NCBI RefSeq assembly: GCF_918797505.1
Contig: NC_092794.1
Span: forward strand, 64,641,345-64,705,344
Reading direction: 5' to 3'
DNA length: 64,000 nt
Source of the DNA: Bemisia tabaci
Lineage: Eukaryota; Arthropoda; Insecta; Hemiptera; Aleyrodidae
Shown one piece after another: positions 1 to 12,850 of this stretch. Numbering within the stretch: the first letter of the stretch is position 1; each line of letters begins with the position of its first letter. The notes under the pieces were generated by a model. That model was not told where the DNA came from, ran no database searches, and saw only the letters and a program-made list of their open reading frames with translations. The position numbers and the translations under genes are program-made.

Positions 1-301
1 TATGACCTTTTATAGCCGATGACGATTAAGCAACAGCCAGTGATAAAGTGTATGCTAAACGTTACTAATTACGGATGCTAGTACTCAGTGAGTTTTCGGA
101 CTACCGCTCTCTTTCTGGGCCGTAGTATCTTGATTTATTTTGCGAGGAAAGCTCCGTACTTTTGAAAGATGCCTGTCATTCCTAATATGTTGGAGCGCCC
201 TCAATTTCGTATGATACTGTGCAATACCTCTGGTGTGAAATAGTTTCTTCAAGCACTGTGGCACGCTGCGGCGCAGCGGGCGGGCAGCCAGCGCGAAACG
301 C

Positions 302-388
302 GCATTGGCGCCTACAAACCTAACAGGGATACTTCACGCATTGCGCAATACGTGAAGTATCCCTGATAGGTTTGTAGGCGCCAGTGCG
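302..388. repeat. Palindrome, repeat-family fragment
   Basis: Two arms of about 37 bp (302-338 and 351-387) are inverted copies separated by about 12 bp. The core words are GGCGCCTACAAACC and GGGATACTTCACG. Related words (TACTTCACGCATTGCG) recur near 4120-4160 and 57465-57535, both inside or beside copies of the hAT-like element described at 3773. It is a compact foldback of transposable-element origin with no coding content. Confidence 0.7.
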
Positions 389-599
389 TCGCCGCTCCGC
401 TTCGTGCTAGGCTCTAATATTTAATCTCGCGGAGTCAGCGTTTTTCAACTCATGATTTTGAAATGTTTGCACATCCTGTATGGATTGTTCTCATTTTAAT
501 TGATGAAAAAAAATATGTTTTAAAGGAAAATATAATGTGTGTTTTGTAAATATCAAGGTGGTTCCGTATCAAACTTAATGATTTCCAAAGCACACGAAT

Positions 600-800
600 T
601 TCTACACGATTTCTTATAGCCTTTTATAGCCGATGGCGATAAACTGTATGTCCCGTTGATAGGAACTATAGCTCGGCTGTATAATTTTTTATCGCTTCGT
701 ATGGCCCGGCTGTGTGATTTTCTCCGCTTTCTACAGCCAGCTATATGATTTTCTATCACCTTCTCTAGCCGGCTATAAGAATTCCTATGGTATTTTGAAA
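600..800. repeat. Degenerate minisatellite, TATAGCCGGCTAT-like units
   Basis: Degenerate units of roughly 35-45 bp carry variants of CTATAGCCGGCTAT followed by GATTTTCTATCGCC. The unit is itself partly palindromic. A related word (TTTTATAGCCGATG) also occurs at positions 9-22. The overlapping minus-strand open frame is a consequence of the repeat and I do not regard it as a gene. Confidence 0.5.
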
Positions 801-1420
801 CGCAGCTCCTATCGCCAATTTTTACCAGGGTTCCCACTCCAAATATCATATTAAGACTGTTTTATTTTTCTGCCCTAATGTGACATGGCTCGTGATAAAC
901 AGGTAAAAATTTTTTGTAAAACAATGAAAATTGTAGAGATAAAGACGGCGATAACTGCAAGACTGTCAAGGCTTAAATGGACACATTTATGCGAAATGGA
1001 ACTATGTTACACACACCCTATGCAAATAGTTCATTTTAGCATAGATATATGTACGTTCAAATATTCAAAGAAAGTCGTGTCAGCAGTGGAGGTTTTGAGA
1101 TGAGCTGCTCCTTCATGCTCAGCAACATGCTCCACCCAAAACACGGCATTGTCTGCGGCCAAAGAGCTGAAATCACGCGATATCGCTGAACGTCTCTGCA
1201 TGTTTTTCATGCAGCTGATGTCAGGAAAAGATTATGATGAAGCTAGAAGATGGAAAGAATAAACATATGGATTTGAGTCTCTTTTACGATGCGTCCTTGT
1301 CTATTGAAGAAACTGCGAAAACGAGTATCTCGTTTGCGATGTTTCAAAATCTCCGCTCCCATTTTATTTTATCAAAGGAGAACGAACCGAGACTAATGTT
1401 GAATATTTCACAGCATATTT

Positions 1421-1557
1421 GGACTACATTTTGCAATTTGGAACTATAAATTCTGGCTCTTCTGAAAAAACGCTTATGTGCATGGGGAAACTAATGGCAC
1501 ATCCGTTGTTTTTAAACCGGGCTAGAATTTATAGTTCCAAATTGCAAAATGTAGTCC
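1421..1557. mobile_element. Short MITE with 34-bp TIRs
   Basis: A 137-bp element whose ends are inverted copies of each other (GGACTACATTTTGCAATTTG at the left, its complement at the right, TIR about 34 bp). The flanks both read ATTT, which is compatible with a 4-bp target duplication. A diverged relative lies near 56670-56830. It has no coding capacity and must have been moved by a transposase encoded elsewhere. Confidence 0.65.
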
Positions 1558-1742
1558 ATTTATTACTCAGAGTGAGAAAACCAAGGCAGTTTTCAAGAGA
1601 GGATGTTGAGTATTCTTTAATTAAAAAAGATATTCATGAAAGGCTATCTGCAGCGTCGCAAACCGTGACGTACGCGTTTTTGCAGTTTCATCTTCTGTAT
1701 CAGTCATGCTTATAGGTCTTTCAGCGAAACGCTCAGTATAAC

Positions 1743-2371
1743 GGGCCTGTTGCAAACTTTTGCTAGAGCAAAAATAAGAGTTGTTACTCATATTAAATGT
1801 CTCAAAAATCACGATAAGCGCATCGGCAAAGTCTGAAATGTACTCTTTACTTCAAAATTTGCATGAGAAATTTGCGTTTTTTCGAGCTTCCCGATTCAAA
1901 AACTATACCGCGGCACGGGTGAACATTTCGTTGGAGGAGTCATTCCGTTCAACCCCTGCTCACAATGATACTACGCAATATTCAGCATAGCCGACGCCAA
2001 TACGCCAAAACACATGTGACGGGACGATGATTCTAACCACCTGATAACAATCGGCGTGCTTACATTCACATTTGTCTCGCGTTGTTGGTCGATTTCCGCC
2101 TTGATTGATCTCGTGCTCTCCTCAACTTGCGCGCGTAAGCGTCGGCCATGTTGAGCAGGGATTGAATGGAACGACTCCTCTAACGAAATATTCACCCAGG
2201 CCGTAGTATCCTTTTTGAAGCGGAAAGCTTAAAAAAACGCACATTTTTAACGCAGATTGTGAAGTTAGGAGTGCATTGCAGAGTTTGCCGATACGCTCAT
2301 CGTGATTTTTGAGACATTATCCATAACGAAGAACTCTGATTTTTGCTCCAGCAAAAGTTTGCAACAGGCCC
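1743..2371. mobile_element. Long-TIR element, 629 bp
   Basis: The element begins GGGCCTGTTGCAAACTTTTG and ends with the inverted counterpart. The outer inverted repeat is about 85-90 bp (1743-1830 against 2283-2371). A second nested inverted repeat pairs about 1910-1965 with 2145-2205. Open frames inside it read across the palindrome and are not credible genes. No clear target duplication was seen. Confidence 0.65.
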
Positions 2372-2441
2372 TTTCGCTAAACTCTATTCAATTCCATTGA
2401 TTTTTTTTTAGACTGCACAGTTTGATTCAATTTTTTAGAAC

Positions 2442-2819
2442 ATGTTGCCTATCCTCCTAATTGAAGGCAAACCGTGCATCCAGACATTATCATTTGAATC
2501 AAGTACTGCACAAGATCTGTTGTGCTTCATCTCGCGGCCGAGTAACTATTTTAACTCCGATGTAGACATATTGCCTATCCTTGTAATTGAAGGCAAATCA
2601 TACATCCAAACATTATCATTTGAATCAAGCACTGCACAAGATCTGTTTTACTCCATATCACGGCCGAGCAACTATTTTAACTCCGATGTAGACATATTGC
2701 CTATCCTCGTAATTGAAGGCAAATCATACATCCAAACATTATCATATGAGCCAAGTACTGCACAAGATCTGTTTTACTCCATATCACGACCTAGCAACTA
2801 TTTTAACTCCGGTGTAGAC
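2442..2819 (+). repeat. Three tandem in-frame 126-bp repeats
   Basis: Three consecutive 126-bp units (2442-2567, 2568-2693, 2694-2819) each encode 42 codons in one open frame starting at ATG 2442. The unit carries words such as IEGKSYIQTLSFES and SRPSNYFNSDVD. The units differ by scattered substitutions with no indels. The frame then runs on into a TIR-element relic and stops at 2903. No protein family is recognised and no splice sites were identified. It may be a fragment of a repetitive protein gene or a coding-length minisatellite that stays open by chance. Confidence 0.5.
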
Positions 2820-3066
2820 AGTGTTTGTCTCGGTTGCGGTGTTCGAAAATCTCCGCTCTTATTTCATTTGTCTAAAGGAGAACAAAGCCACATCATTCCT
2901 TGAAGTTTTTGCTGGATTTTCTCTGTTCACGGTAGAAAAATCACAGCAGTTTTTAGGAATTGCCATCGAGTAGTTTTCCAATTAAAAAATGAAAGCATGA
3001 CAGTGGAAGTCTGCCATGTGGCAAACCGAGATACATACGTACGTGGTAGCGGACTTTCACCGTCGA
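2815..3066. mobile_element. Left-truncated copy of the TCGACGGTG MITE
   Basis: It shares the interior of the elements in the Dnmt2 introns (AAATCTCCGC, then AAAGGAGAACAAA, then CATCATTCCTTGAAG) and ends with the family terminus TTTCACCGTCGA. The left terminus is not recognisable, so the copy is truncated or diverged. Confidence 0.55.
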
Positions 3067-3597
3067 CGAGCTCCGCTGGTTTTATGGGACCGGTACATAC
3101 AAACTTTAGATAAAGGTCTACAGAAACATTTTTAAAAAAAATCCCAGACGTCAAATTGACAAAAAAGAAAAAAAATCACGCATCAATGAAGCCGAAGATT
3201 AGAGAGACGTATGCGGGCCTTGTTTCTTAATTGTTGCTTCCGAATCAGACTGACAATGAGCCACGCCTCGATGGCAGTGTTCAGCGGAGCATTGCTAATT
3301 CACGCCTCGCCTCGCACCATCGCGCCTTCAATTTTGCGGATGCAACACGGACATCCATCAAGCACGATAGTCGTTTCTCTGCGCCGCGCCGCCATCAATG
3401 CGCGCTCGGGTGTCTCATATTTTGGAACTTAAGAAAAATGCAGGTTTTTGCTCAAAATATACTAAGGCGTGTTCAAACCAATAAAAAAAGAAAAAATAAG
3501 AAGTAAAAATATGTCTATACGTCTCTCAAGCGCCCTTAAGGGAAGGACGCACGACGTCTTTCCAAGTTGATTTTTTGGCGTAAGTTGTATCGCTTTG

Positions 3598-3601
<4 letters not shown>

Positions 3602-3649
<48 letters not shown>
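3602..3649. repeat. Poly-T tract (48 nt)
   Basis: An uninterrupted run of 48 T between a C and a G. No target duplication was visible around it, so it could be the tail of a minus-strand retroposed copy or a simple homopolymer. Its length in the assembly should be treated as approximate. Confidence 0.8.
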
Positions 3650-3650
<1 letters not shown>

Positions 3651-3772
3651 AGTTTACCCCTAGAATTCCCAATCCAGGTCAAGTTGATCCGACTATCTCT
3701 TCTAGGTGATGAGTTACATTATGACGGATAAGGTGGAAGGGTGAGGAAGCACCAGAATGTTACCTTATCTAG

Positions 3773-4518
3773 CAGGGCCTGATTTACCAACTTGCCGCCC
3801 ATGGGCCGCCTGTATTTTGCCGCCCCCTTCTCATTTGTTTTGAAACATCAATAAAAACCATCAAGTGAACGTGCCGAAGGGGGGGGGGGGGGCAAGACGC
3901 GTTCATTCTTGTTGGACACATTATTTGCGAAAGCCCTGTTAACACTATTAGCAAAAGTTCACAGAACTCTGCGCAAAAGTTAAGTACCGTATACCCATGT
4001 CTGTGTGGACAAGGCCTTCCATGTAAAGAAATGAACAAAAAAAAATTGAAAATAAATGTGGTTTACATAATAATTTTAACTTCCACCGGCGCGCCGATCC
4101 GCGCTGGCCGCAATGGGTTTGGCGCAATGCGTGAAGTATTCATGCAGTCTTGTAGGCGCTAATATGTGTTACACTTACATGCCGACCGCCACGCCGAGGG
4201 CTTCTCCTTTTCATCTCAAGTCCTCGTCATAATTGCTTTCTGCGCCGCGCCGTTCCAGGCCAAATTGCGTATTTGGTTTGTCTCTTAACTCGACTAATTA
4301 AAGGTGCTATCTCTATTATCACCGAAAGACGACAAAATTAGAAATTACTATACTCTCAGGAAATGAGAGATTTTGTCACCTTTTCTCGTTTGTAGTTTTT
4401 TTTTTCAGAATCCGATTTTTTTTATACCTATATTTAAAAAAAATTGCAAAATTTGCCACCCCTTAAATTTGCCGCCATTGTCCGCGGTCCACGTGGCCAT
4501 CCCCTAAATCCGGCCCTG
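3773..4518. mobile_element. hAT-like non-autonomous element
   Basis: The termini are inverted (CAGGGCCTGATTTA at the left; AAATCCGGCCCTG at the right) and match the CAGGG style of hAT transposon ends. The flanking octamers TTATCTAG and TTACCTTG agree at 6 of 8 positions, which fits a decayed 8-bp hAT target duplication. The interior includes a G-tract and no transposase. A second copy lies in inverted orientation ending at 57861, showing the family moved within this window. Confidence 0.6.
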
Positions 4519-5485
4519 TTACCTTGGACTTGTCTCCACGAGACGTTTTCATGGAATTTGTCTCAAATTCGAATCGTGGGCTTACAACTTCTGGGATTTT
4601 TTCCGCAGTTACCATCTCTACGGGGCGGGTCACTCACGTTCCTGCGACCTGTTGGCGCGGGAAGGTAAATCAGTAAAAATTGAGTATTTAATCGGAATGA
4701 AGATAATTATTGAACACGATCAACAATTAGACAAATTATTTTAATTTAACACACACGAAAAATCCGAGTGAATAACAAAATGTCGCACGATTCACCCCCT
4801 CTTCTGCTTTCTCTCTCAGTTGGTCTTAGGGGTACAAGGGACCATACTTTGGTACTGGTACTACTGGATAAAATATTGATTGTCTCAATATTTTTCCCGA
4901 CTTCGTAAGAGGGATTTTTCCTTGGAATAAATCTCGTGAAACGACCCTTGGAGACAAGGCCTAAATGATAACATTTTTTTAGAAAAGTATTTCTTGCCTT
5001 CTAAAACAAAGACATAAAAACATAAATAATATGTACTTCAGAATCTATCAAAATCAATCGGACTTGGCGTGTAAAAAAAGTCTTTGAGCACAAAAGGGTC
5101 AATCAATAAATGAAATATAAATTAAATAATTTTAAAAAAAGTAATAACGACAGAAAAATAGTGCTACAAATATGTTTAAGTTTTCCATTCGACTTTAGCT
5201 CAAGCTCATTTTTTTTATTTATTAGTCAAAAAAGTCAAAAACACCTACACTAAAAGTAGAAATTTTGAAAGTAGTTTGGCCACACTGGCCCCTGAGATCA
5301 TAATATAAACAACCCAAAGCTAACCTCACTTCTGTCTTACTCCACTTTTTGTTTCTGAGAGTGTCTTCCAGGTATAAATTTTACTTTAGCGCAAACTAAA
5401 ATATGATTTCATTGTTTATACATTTCTATTCCCACCATTTTTGCCTGATGTTTACCAGCAAATAGATAGGTATTTATTGCTCAAC
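4519..5485. other. Gene-free stretch upstream of Dnmt2
   Basis: AT-rich sequence with no open frame of interest and no recognised repeat. It should contain the Dnmt2 promoter and 5' UTR, since exon 1 codes from 5486, but I cannot point to a convincing TATA box or initiator. Confidence 0.4.
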
Positions 5486-8400
5486 ATGAAAGTTCTCGAG
5501 CTCTTTAGCGGAATTGGTGGCATGCATTTTGCATGCAAAGGTCAGTACTGCACAGTGATTTCCCACAACTAGTTTACTTCTTACATGTTTCTGATAAGTT
5601 GTGGCATTCTCGCCTGTCTATGCATCAAGTTTTAAGTTGACGGCAAAAGTCTGCAATCATATATCTCATTTGTGGTGTCTGAAAATCTCTGCCTCTATGA
5701 TATTTTTTAAAGGAGAATAAATTGACATCATTCCTTGAAGTTTTTGCAGAATTTTCTTTGCACAAAGAAGAAAAATCAAGGCAGTTTTTAAGAATTGCTG
5801 TTGAATAGTCTTCCGTTTAAGAAATAAAGTATGGCAGGAAGTCTGCGATGTCGCAAACTGAGTTATGTGATTGCCGACTTACACCGTCGAAGTACTCGGA
5901 CCTAAGATAACAGACAAGAGTGCAGCATCTTGCTGTTGGATATGGGGTACCCAAGTAGTTTGTGCTGTTCCAAATTATGTGCAAACCCTTAAACTGCATA
6001 GGCATAACAGCAATATCAGATATAGTATGTAGCTTATCTCGCATACGATGGTTTGATCATTTTCCCATAAATTGGACATTTTTGTGTCCAGAACGTGTCA
6101 CCTACACTGATGAGTGTGGTACAGACATCAACGATATAAGATTTCATGAAGCTCTATGGGAATAAATAACGGAACCTCAGAGCCAATTGCCTTAAAATAT
6201 ATACCTACAGCTCAGTATTTTCTTATTCAAGTGCGTTTTGAGAATTATTTCTGTTTAACTTTTTTTAAATCTGCTGGTACTATTGCACATATGCTGTGTG
6301 TTGGATAGTGATGTCATGATGACATGACATCACTATCCAACACCTCCCCCTTTACACTGAAATAATATCAAACATGACTAACTCTGTTAGTTTGCGCTTT
6401 AGTTTTTCCAGTACTGTGTAATTACCGTGACAATACTTGGGGATCCAGAGAGATCTTGAAGGGGACGGGCATTTGGCAATGTTGAGTTAAGTGTTTTAGG
6501 AAGGATAACACTACAAGAAGTTAAAAATTTGGGCAGTCCTTCCTGGAAAATTTTGCGAAAAAACCCCTTAGATTGAATTTTAAACATTTTAGCCTTAATT
6601 CATGGAACAATTGAGTATCAAAACTTGACGGAGTTCTCCTCTTATACTTCAAACCAGATCTTGGGTCATTATATGCAAATTGTCACCTGTTAGTTTGTTG
6701 ATGGATCAACTCTACTCCAATCCCCCATAGAGGAGAAAAACTACAGTCAAGTACTTACTAGTCTTGTCCTTAAAATATTTCCTCACATTTGTTGGTGTGC
6801 TTCTTTTACTCCTCCCTCTCTCCTCCCTCTTTTCTTTTCTTTTTATACCTAATAACTTATATTTTTATTAAGATTGCATTTGTGAAATGATTATTGATTT
6901 TCAAGATTTCCTCATGTATGCCATAAGATTAATGCCAAATTAAGCACATCTTTTTTCTATGTCTTTCACAGAAACTTCAAGAGACCTTACGGTAGTCGCA
7001 GCAGTGGAAATTAACACCGTCGCAAATGAAGTTTATCATCTCAATTTTCCAGACACAAAACTACTGCAAAAGAATATTCAATCCTTGACCAGTGATAACA
7101 TCAATAAAATAGCTCCAGATATAATCCTAATGAGTCCGCCTTGTCAACCATTTACGAGGTTTGTTTCTGGATTATTGCAGAGAAAAATCATTATCTATGT
7201 TGGCTTTTAGTAAATCAAGTTTAATTTTTTTTTTTTTTTTTGGTGTACAATGACGCATGATATACATACACAACTTCTTAAGGATTAGAGTTCTCGCCTA
7301 GTTGTTACCTACTTGTCTCAAGGACTCAGATTGAAGAGTTGCTCGTAGGAGGGACAAATTCAAGTCACTGCTTCAAAAGGGCCTTGAAAATTTATTTTAT
7401 TGCTAGAAAATTTTGTAGTAATGTTATTTAATTTTTTTTTTGAGATGTGTGACCATCAAAGAAAAAATAAGGGGCCTTAGTCCGAAAAAACTCAAATTCC
7501 AGTTATTTATACCAGAACGTTAATATCTGCATTTTAATGCAATTTTATGCTCTCTTCAAGTACTAAAATGAAACAAACCTCTCACAATAAATTAACTTTC
7601 AGACACTAGGTATAAATTTCCATCAAAATCTCAGAGTCCGATTCCTAGACCCAATTGGACAGAAATCATTCAACTGATACCTAGGTACTTCAGTTTTCAT
7701 TGACTCAGCTCCTTTTTCCATGGACAGTCACATATCATTAAATTATAAAAATATTTGAGAAAGGTAAGTACTCGCTGGTCATAAGGTGTAAACAGGAGGA
7801 ATCGTTCGAAGATATTCTGAGATACTGAATCAATAAGTGCCGTTTTTACTCCGAAATTGCTCTTTTGCTTTGCCAATCCTGCTCATGCAGACTTAAAACT
7901 GTCTCAAAATTTTTAAGAAAGCTTTTCCTATGAAAATGTATCATTAAGTGAAAGATTTGATACATCTTATCTAAGTAGTATTGCTAAACAGATATGTATA
8001 CATTGCCCAAGTAAATAGCATGACTTAAAAGACTCTTGTACTTCGAATGTAGGAGACAAAAAGGGCAATTAAATGTGTAAGTAAATGCGATAAATTTGAT
8101 ATAGATCCATGTTAGGTTTGTAGCCTAGCCAGCTGCTTTTTTCAAGCGAGTATCATAATTTAGATATCACATAAGTTACCTATAGTATACATTTTTTCAC
8201 AAAAAATCGCAATTTTTTTACCATCCGATTGCGAAGATTTCACCAATGAAGCTGCAACTTTTTGGTTGCAAATTGCCACTCGCAGGTGCAGGTGCTAGTT
8301 AAAGTCGCCAGTCAGACATTGTATACCTTTACTAAAACCCTTTGTGAAGATCAGTGAATATTCTTTTTTTGTAGCAAAGATTTGTCATTTTTTTCTTGTT

Positions 8401-10020
8401 TTCTTAACTTCCAGGAATGGGTTGAAGAAGGACTTAGATGATCTCCGAACGGATCCCCTCCAACACATTATCTCTCTTCTACCACAACTCACAACTGTGC
8501 AATACCTTCTTGTTGAGAACGTTAAAGGTTTTGAAACATCAGAAGCTCGAAATATGCTGATAACTTGCCTTAGAAAACTGGAATATAATTTACAAGAATT
8601 CATTCTGTCTCCACATCAGTTTGGAGTATTGAACACAAGGCACCGATACTATTTGCTGGCTAAGAAATCGGAATTCTTTTTTCAAACCTCTGAAAGTGTG
8701 GTATGTCTTTGTAGTTTAGCACTCATATAATATTTACTTTAATAAGTCTATGCTATTTTTTTCTAGAGCCCTAAACTGAAATTTGGTCGCGAACTTGGGT
8801 GTGCTTGCCTCAATCTGGCTAGAAGTTAAAATTTTGTGTCAGCTTACAATAAATTCAACTCTGTTTCTTCTGTTCTGACATGACAGGCAAAAACAATACA
8901 TAGTTAAGTAAATGAAAATATTTGGTGGCAATTATTTTTTGAAAGGAGAACAAATTGACATCATTTCTTGAAGCTCATGCAGAATTTTCTTCTATGAGAA
9001 GATATTGAGACTACTGTAGAGTAGCTGAACCACATTTTATCTGACCGTTTTCAATTTTAATTTTATTAATAAAATTTAATTTCCCCCAAGGGCGATTTTG
9101 TGATCAGAATCATTGAAATTTATCAATTTTCTTTTATGGGGAAAATGAAATCGACGGTGTAAGTCGGCAATCACAAAACTCATCTGCGGTGTCTGAAAAT
9201 CTCCGCCTCTATGTTATTTTTAAAGGAGAACAAATCGACATCATTCCTTGAAGTTTATGTAAAATTTTCTTCGCATAGAGAAAGAAATCACGGCAGTTTT
9301 AAAGAATTACTGTTGAGTAGTTTTCCGTTTAAAAAATAAAGTATGACAGGAAGTCTGCGACGGCGCAAACCGAGTTATGTGATTGCCGACTTACACCGTC
9401 GAAATGCTTAAATTCCTGATTGAACTTGTCTTTGCGTTGTTTTCCTCTCACTTCAAACGAAAGTCTGAATGATCAAAAATATTAATTTTTTTATTGTATT
9501 GTCTGTTTTATAGATGACCAGCCTTCCGAAAGCCTTTGATATCATTGATATGGAAGAAAATCAAAGCTTGGCCGACAGAAAGATAGGTGACATCATTGAA
9601 AACTTGGATGAATCATCTGAAATTTATAACAGTCATTTGGTGCCCTTAGAAACTTTGACCAGGCGTGTTTTTGTAATAGACATTGTAACCAAAGATAGCA
9701 CTAGCTCCAACTGCTTCACAAAAGCATATTCCCAATATTTTGAAGGTACCGGCTCAATATTTACCAACACCTCACTCAATTATGTTGAAAAAATCCTAGA
9801 AGAATGCAGAAATTGTTCTTGTAAAGATTTGAGTGTAAGATTGTTATCATCTTTGAATTTAAGGTTTTTCACTCCCACTGAGGTGTCAAGACTAATGTCT
9901 TTTCCCCATGATAGGCTTAAGTTTCCAAGTAGTATCACCCGGAAACAGAAATATAGGTTATTAGGAAATAGTATTAATGTGCTTGTAGTCTCTAAATTGA
10001 TATCTTTACTCTTACATTAA
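5486..10020 (+). CDS. Dnmt2: tRNA (cytosine-C5) methyltransferase, Dnmt2/TRDMT1 family
   Basis: Four coding exons join in phase: 5486-5540, 6972-7158, 8415-8700 and 9514-10020 (1035 nt, 344 aa; Drosophila Mt2 is almost the same length). All introns are GT..AG. The family uses S-adenosylmethionine to methylate C38 in the anticodon loop of tRNAs such as tRNA-Asp; that role is inferred from homology. Visible motifs in order are the SAM-binding FSGIGG (residues 7-12), motif IV with catalytic Cys in SPPCQPFTR (about 72-80), motif VI ENV, motif VIII-like QFGVLNTRHRYYLLAK, the Dnmt2-specific CFT signature in NCFTKAYSQYFEGTGS, and C-terminal motif X LLGNSINV. The ATG gives the canonical MKVLELFSGIGG start. 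No disruption was seen. Introns 1 and 3 carry related MITEs. Confidence 0.95.
5638..5890. mobile_element. TCGACGGTG-family MITE in Dnmt2 intron 1
   Basis: About 253 bp, ending in the inverted termini TGACGGCAAAAGTCTGCAATC and GACTTACACCGTCGA. The left end is more diverged than the right. The interior is collinear with the copy at 9151 in intron 3. Confidence 0.7.
6298..6343. repeat. Perfect 21-bp-arm hairpin
   Basis: Arms 6298-6318 and 6323-6343 are perfectly complementary around the loop ATGA (arm begins GTGTTGGATAGTGATG). It lies in intron 1 of Dnmt2. The lack of any mismatch suggests a recent origin or selection. It may be a tiny MITE or a fold in the pre-mRNA. Confidence 0.85.
9151..9402. 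mobile_element. TCGACGGTG-family MITE in Dnmt2 intron 3
   Basis: A 252-bp element with well-preserved TIRs of more than 30 bp: TCGACGGTGTAAGTCGGCAA at the left and its inverted match ending TTACACCGTCGA at the right. This is the best preserved member in the window. Relatives are at 2815, 5638, 53913 and 54166. Confidence 0.8.
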
Positions 10021-10207
10021 AGGCAAATTTTTGAAGCGATAATTTAGTTATCCTTCTGCTCCCCATTTTTACTTAATTGGGCTGAATCAAAGGAACCAAT
10101 TTTCGGACTTCATTTTCAATGAACAGTTCAATCAGGGATACAAAAACTTCTTGACCTTGCGATTAGGCAAGTCGCAATTGGTGGCGTGCAAAAATGGTTT
10201 GGATAGA

Positions 10208-10213
10208 AATAAA
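10208..10213 (+). terminator. Candidate poly(A) signal for Dnmt2
   Basis: A canonical AATAAA lies 188 nt after the Dnmt2 stop codon. Cleavage site and usage are not visible from sequence. Confidence 0.5.
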
Positions 10214-12850
10214 GTGATTTACATTAGTTTTCGTCAGCAACGCACTTTTAATTATACCTTTATGATGATCGATTAGATTGTTAATTAGAATCAGAGGACC
10301 TCAATTTGGAGAGTATGGACGGATATAAAATCCGAAAATCCATTAGGTTTTCACCGATACCTCTGGGAATAAAATTAAGAACCCGAAGGGCAGTCTTTAT
10401 ATGATTTCAAATCACACGTTGTTATGACCTGTGATTTATATGAATCAAGAAGGATCAACTGAATGCGACTTCTTACGTTGTTTGATACTTTCGATTAGTC
10501 ATGACCACTGACCAGTAAAGCCTTCTTAGATCATGTTCTATGTTGATTTTTGAAAGAAATCAGTTTCACCTCTGATCGTTTCCAGCCTGGCCACTCTGCT
10601 TCCCCTTGAATGGGAAGGTTGGCATCAACTCTTTTCTGGATGTTTCCTGCCTGTTGTGGCCCTGAAGCCTCCATGAAACGATTAATCCCTACTCCTCCAA
10701 TTCAGGTACGCAAGCTAGAATCAGCCTAACAGCATTTCACGTTGCGTGGTTTCCTCTCAGGTTTTATTTTGTAACAGGAAACCAAACAGCGTAAGGACTC
10801 AAAGTTTTCCGTGAATTTTCCGTAGATTATGAAGATTTTACATACTTCAAGTCAGAATGTTGCTGAGTTTGCTGTCAAGAGAGGACAAGTTAATCTGATT
10901 CTGCTAAAGTCATCTGATTGTCTTTTAGCTCCATTTTACAAAGTCACCGAAAACTCAATTTTGTTTTCTCAAAATATTTTCTCTTCAAAATTTCACAAAC
11001 AAAATTGAAATACACAATGAAAAGACTGAAAATTAACTTCTGTACAAAAAACCAAAATGTTTTTACAAATATCATCGATTAAATGGCTAAAATACAAATG
11101 ATGTCATTTGTGTAATCAAACTTCCATTTGCTCTGTGTTAAAAAAAGCATTTTAGTATCTTGTTCAGGTGTTAATTTCTGAATTTTCTTTTGTATGGCTC
11201 GTAAGAATTTAAGAGAAAATTTGCGACAATTTTAGTTTAGACATGGTTTAGTGGTCCATTTTAATCTGAGGGCTTGTCAGGTCCTGGCCCTGGCTCCTGG
11301 CATTTCACTTGTATCACACCACGGTTTTGTTTGGTCAGTAAAAAGTATCTCAGTTGCCATACATATATACGATTTACAAAACTAGAAGTTTAAATTTCAA
11401 GTTTTTGCAAGTGCTCGTATTTGGTTTGACATTAGGTAATGGTCGTTTTTTGTGCCAAGATTTTTGTTTGTCTCTTGTTCGAAAATACGCTCAATGGATT
11501 TTCTCCTGTTCGGGCAAATCAAAATTCTATGAGCAGAAACCCGCAAACTTCAAGAAAATTCAAGACTTCCCTGGTAGCACAGAAGGAGCTGTGAATATAC
11601 TGACAACATTGGAAAAAAATTTAACATTCAGACAACATTCAATGACAACTAGTGGTTGGAGAAAAAAATATTTTGTGAATTGACTTTTGTTTTCCATTGA
11701 AGTTATTATAGTTTGTACAGAATTTAAGAAATCTAATTGAAGTACAAGAGGAAGTAAAATGTCCCAAATGTCATACCGATTAATCTTAGAGTAGTTAAGT
11801 GATCAGATATTATTTTTTTGAGGATATTTCAGCTCTGCCAATACATACTGATTTTCAAAGAGTATTCTTTGAATCTGTGATTGCGCCTTATCTATGATGT
11901 GTTATTTGATTTTCTCTCTTTAGTTGAAGCCAACAAATTTTGGGAATTTTCTTTCCCACCTGAACCTAAATGAACACTTTGATCTAAGTAGGTACCTATA
12001 CTTACATCCTCTTTGCCACAGGTATGAGTAAGTGCTCCATAAATTTTTGATACCTGCAAGCTCATATATCTACCCAGTAGCCGCATATTTTTGTATATTT
12101 TCGTTGCATGCATAGATAAATGCTGCAAGTATCAAATAAGTAATAATTTCCCCTACAAGAGGGGAAAACCAATTGTCAGAATAGTTTGGAATGGAGGTGT
12201 TAATGAGAGAAATGCAAGCAAATAAGTATTGTTCACATGAACGGTGGAGGAAGAGGAAGAAACCAGAGTAAAATAACTCGTGACGAATAGAGAATTCGCA
12301 TATCTTTGCCTATATATTCGTCCTTTTTTGAAGAATTTTTTGTTGTATCATCACGGAGATATAAATAAATCTTTTCGATAACCGCGGAAGTTGTGTTGTT
12401 CCCTCCACTCCGTAGCGGCGCGGCGGCGCGCGAGCCGCGACGCTTCCGCATTTTTGAAAGGCGCTCGTCTGCTCTTTGTCGTTACAGCGGTACCAACTTT
12501 GAAAATTTTCACCATTAGCGCTGAGGCAAAATTTCCGCTTCAATTTACTCCGTATTGGCATTTTCAGGGGGCATATTTCAGCTGAATTTATTTATTTTTG
12601 AACTGATACCCTATTTTTTTTATTTCTGAGAAAATTACACTGTAAAAAGCAAAAAAACAATTATCTTAGCAACTAGTGTCTCTCTAGTAAAATTTAGTGT
12701 GAAAGCTCCAACAGTTTATGAACTTATCTGCTGCATCCTGCATCTAGAAACGAACAACGCCATCATCAGACAGCATTAGTTGTTGTGCTAAATTTCGTAC
12801 CAGTGAATTTCTCCGTGACGTTTGTTTTGATAAATTTCTTTAACCGTAGA
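10214..12850. other. Intergenic stretch between Dnmt2 and GID4
   Basis: AT-rich DNA with only short unsupported open frames. A GC-rich patch at about 12410-12450 lies some 400 bp upstream of the GID4 start codon and could belong to the GID4 promoter or 5' UTR; that is inference from position only. Confidence 0.4.

Noticed and set aside
3211..3506. Coding frames around 3.2-3.5 kb
   Set aside because: The sequence matches repeat words also present near 61170-61240, and the frames overlap in two registers without coding character.
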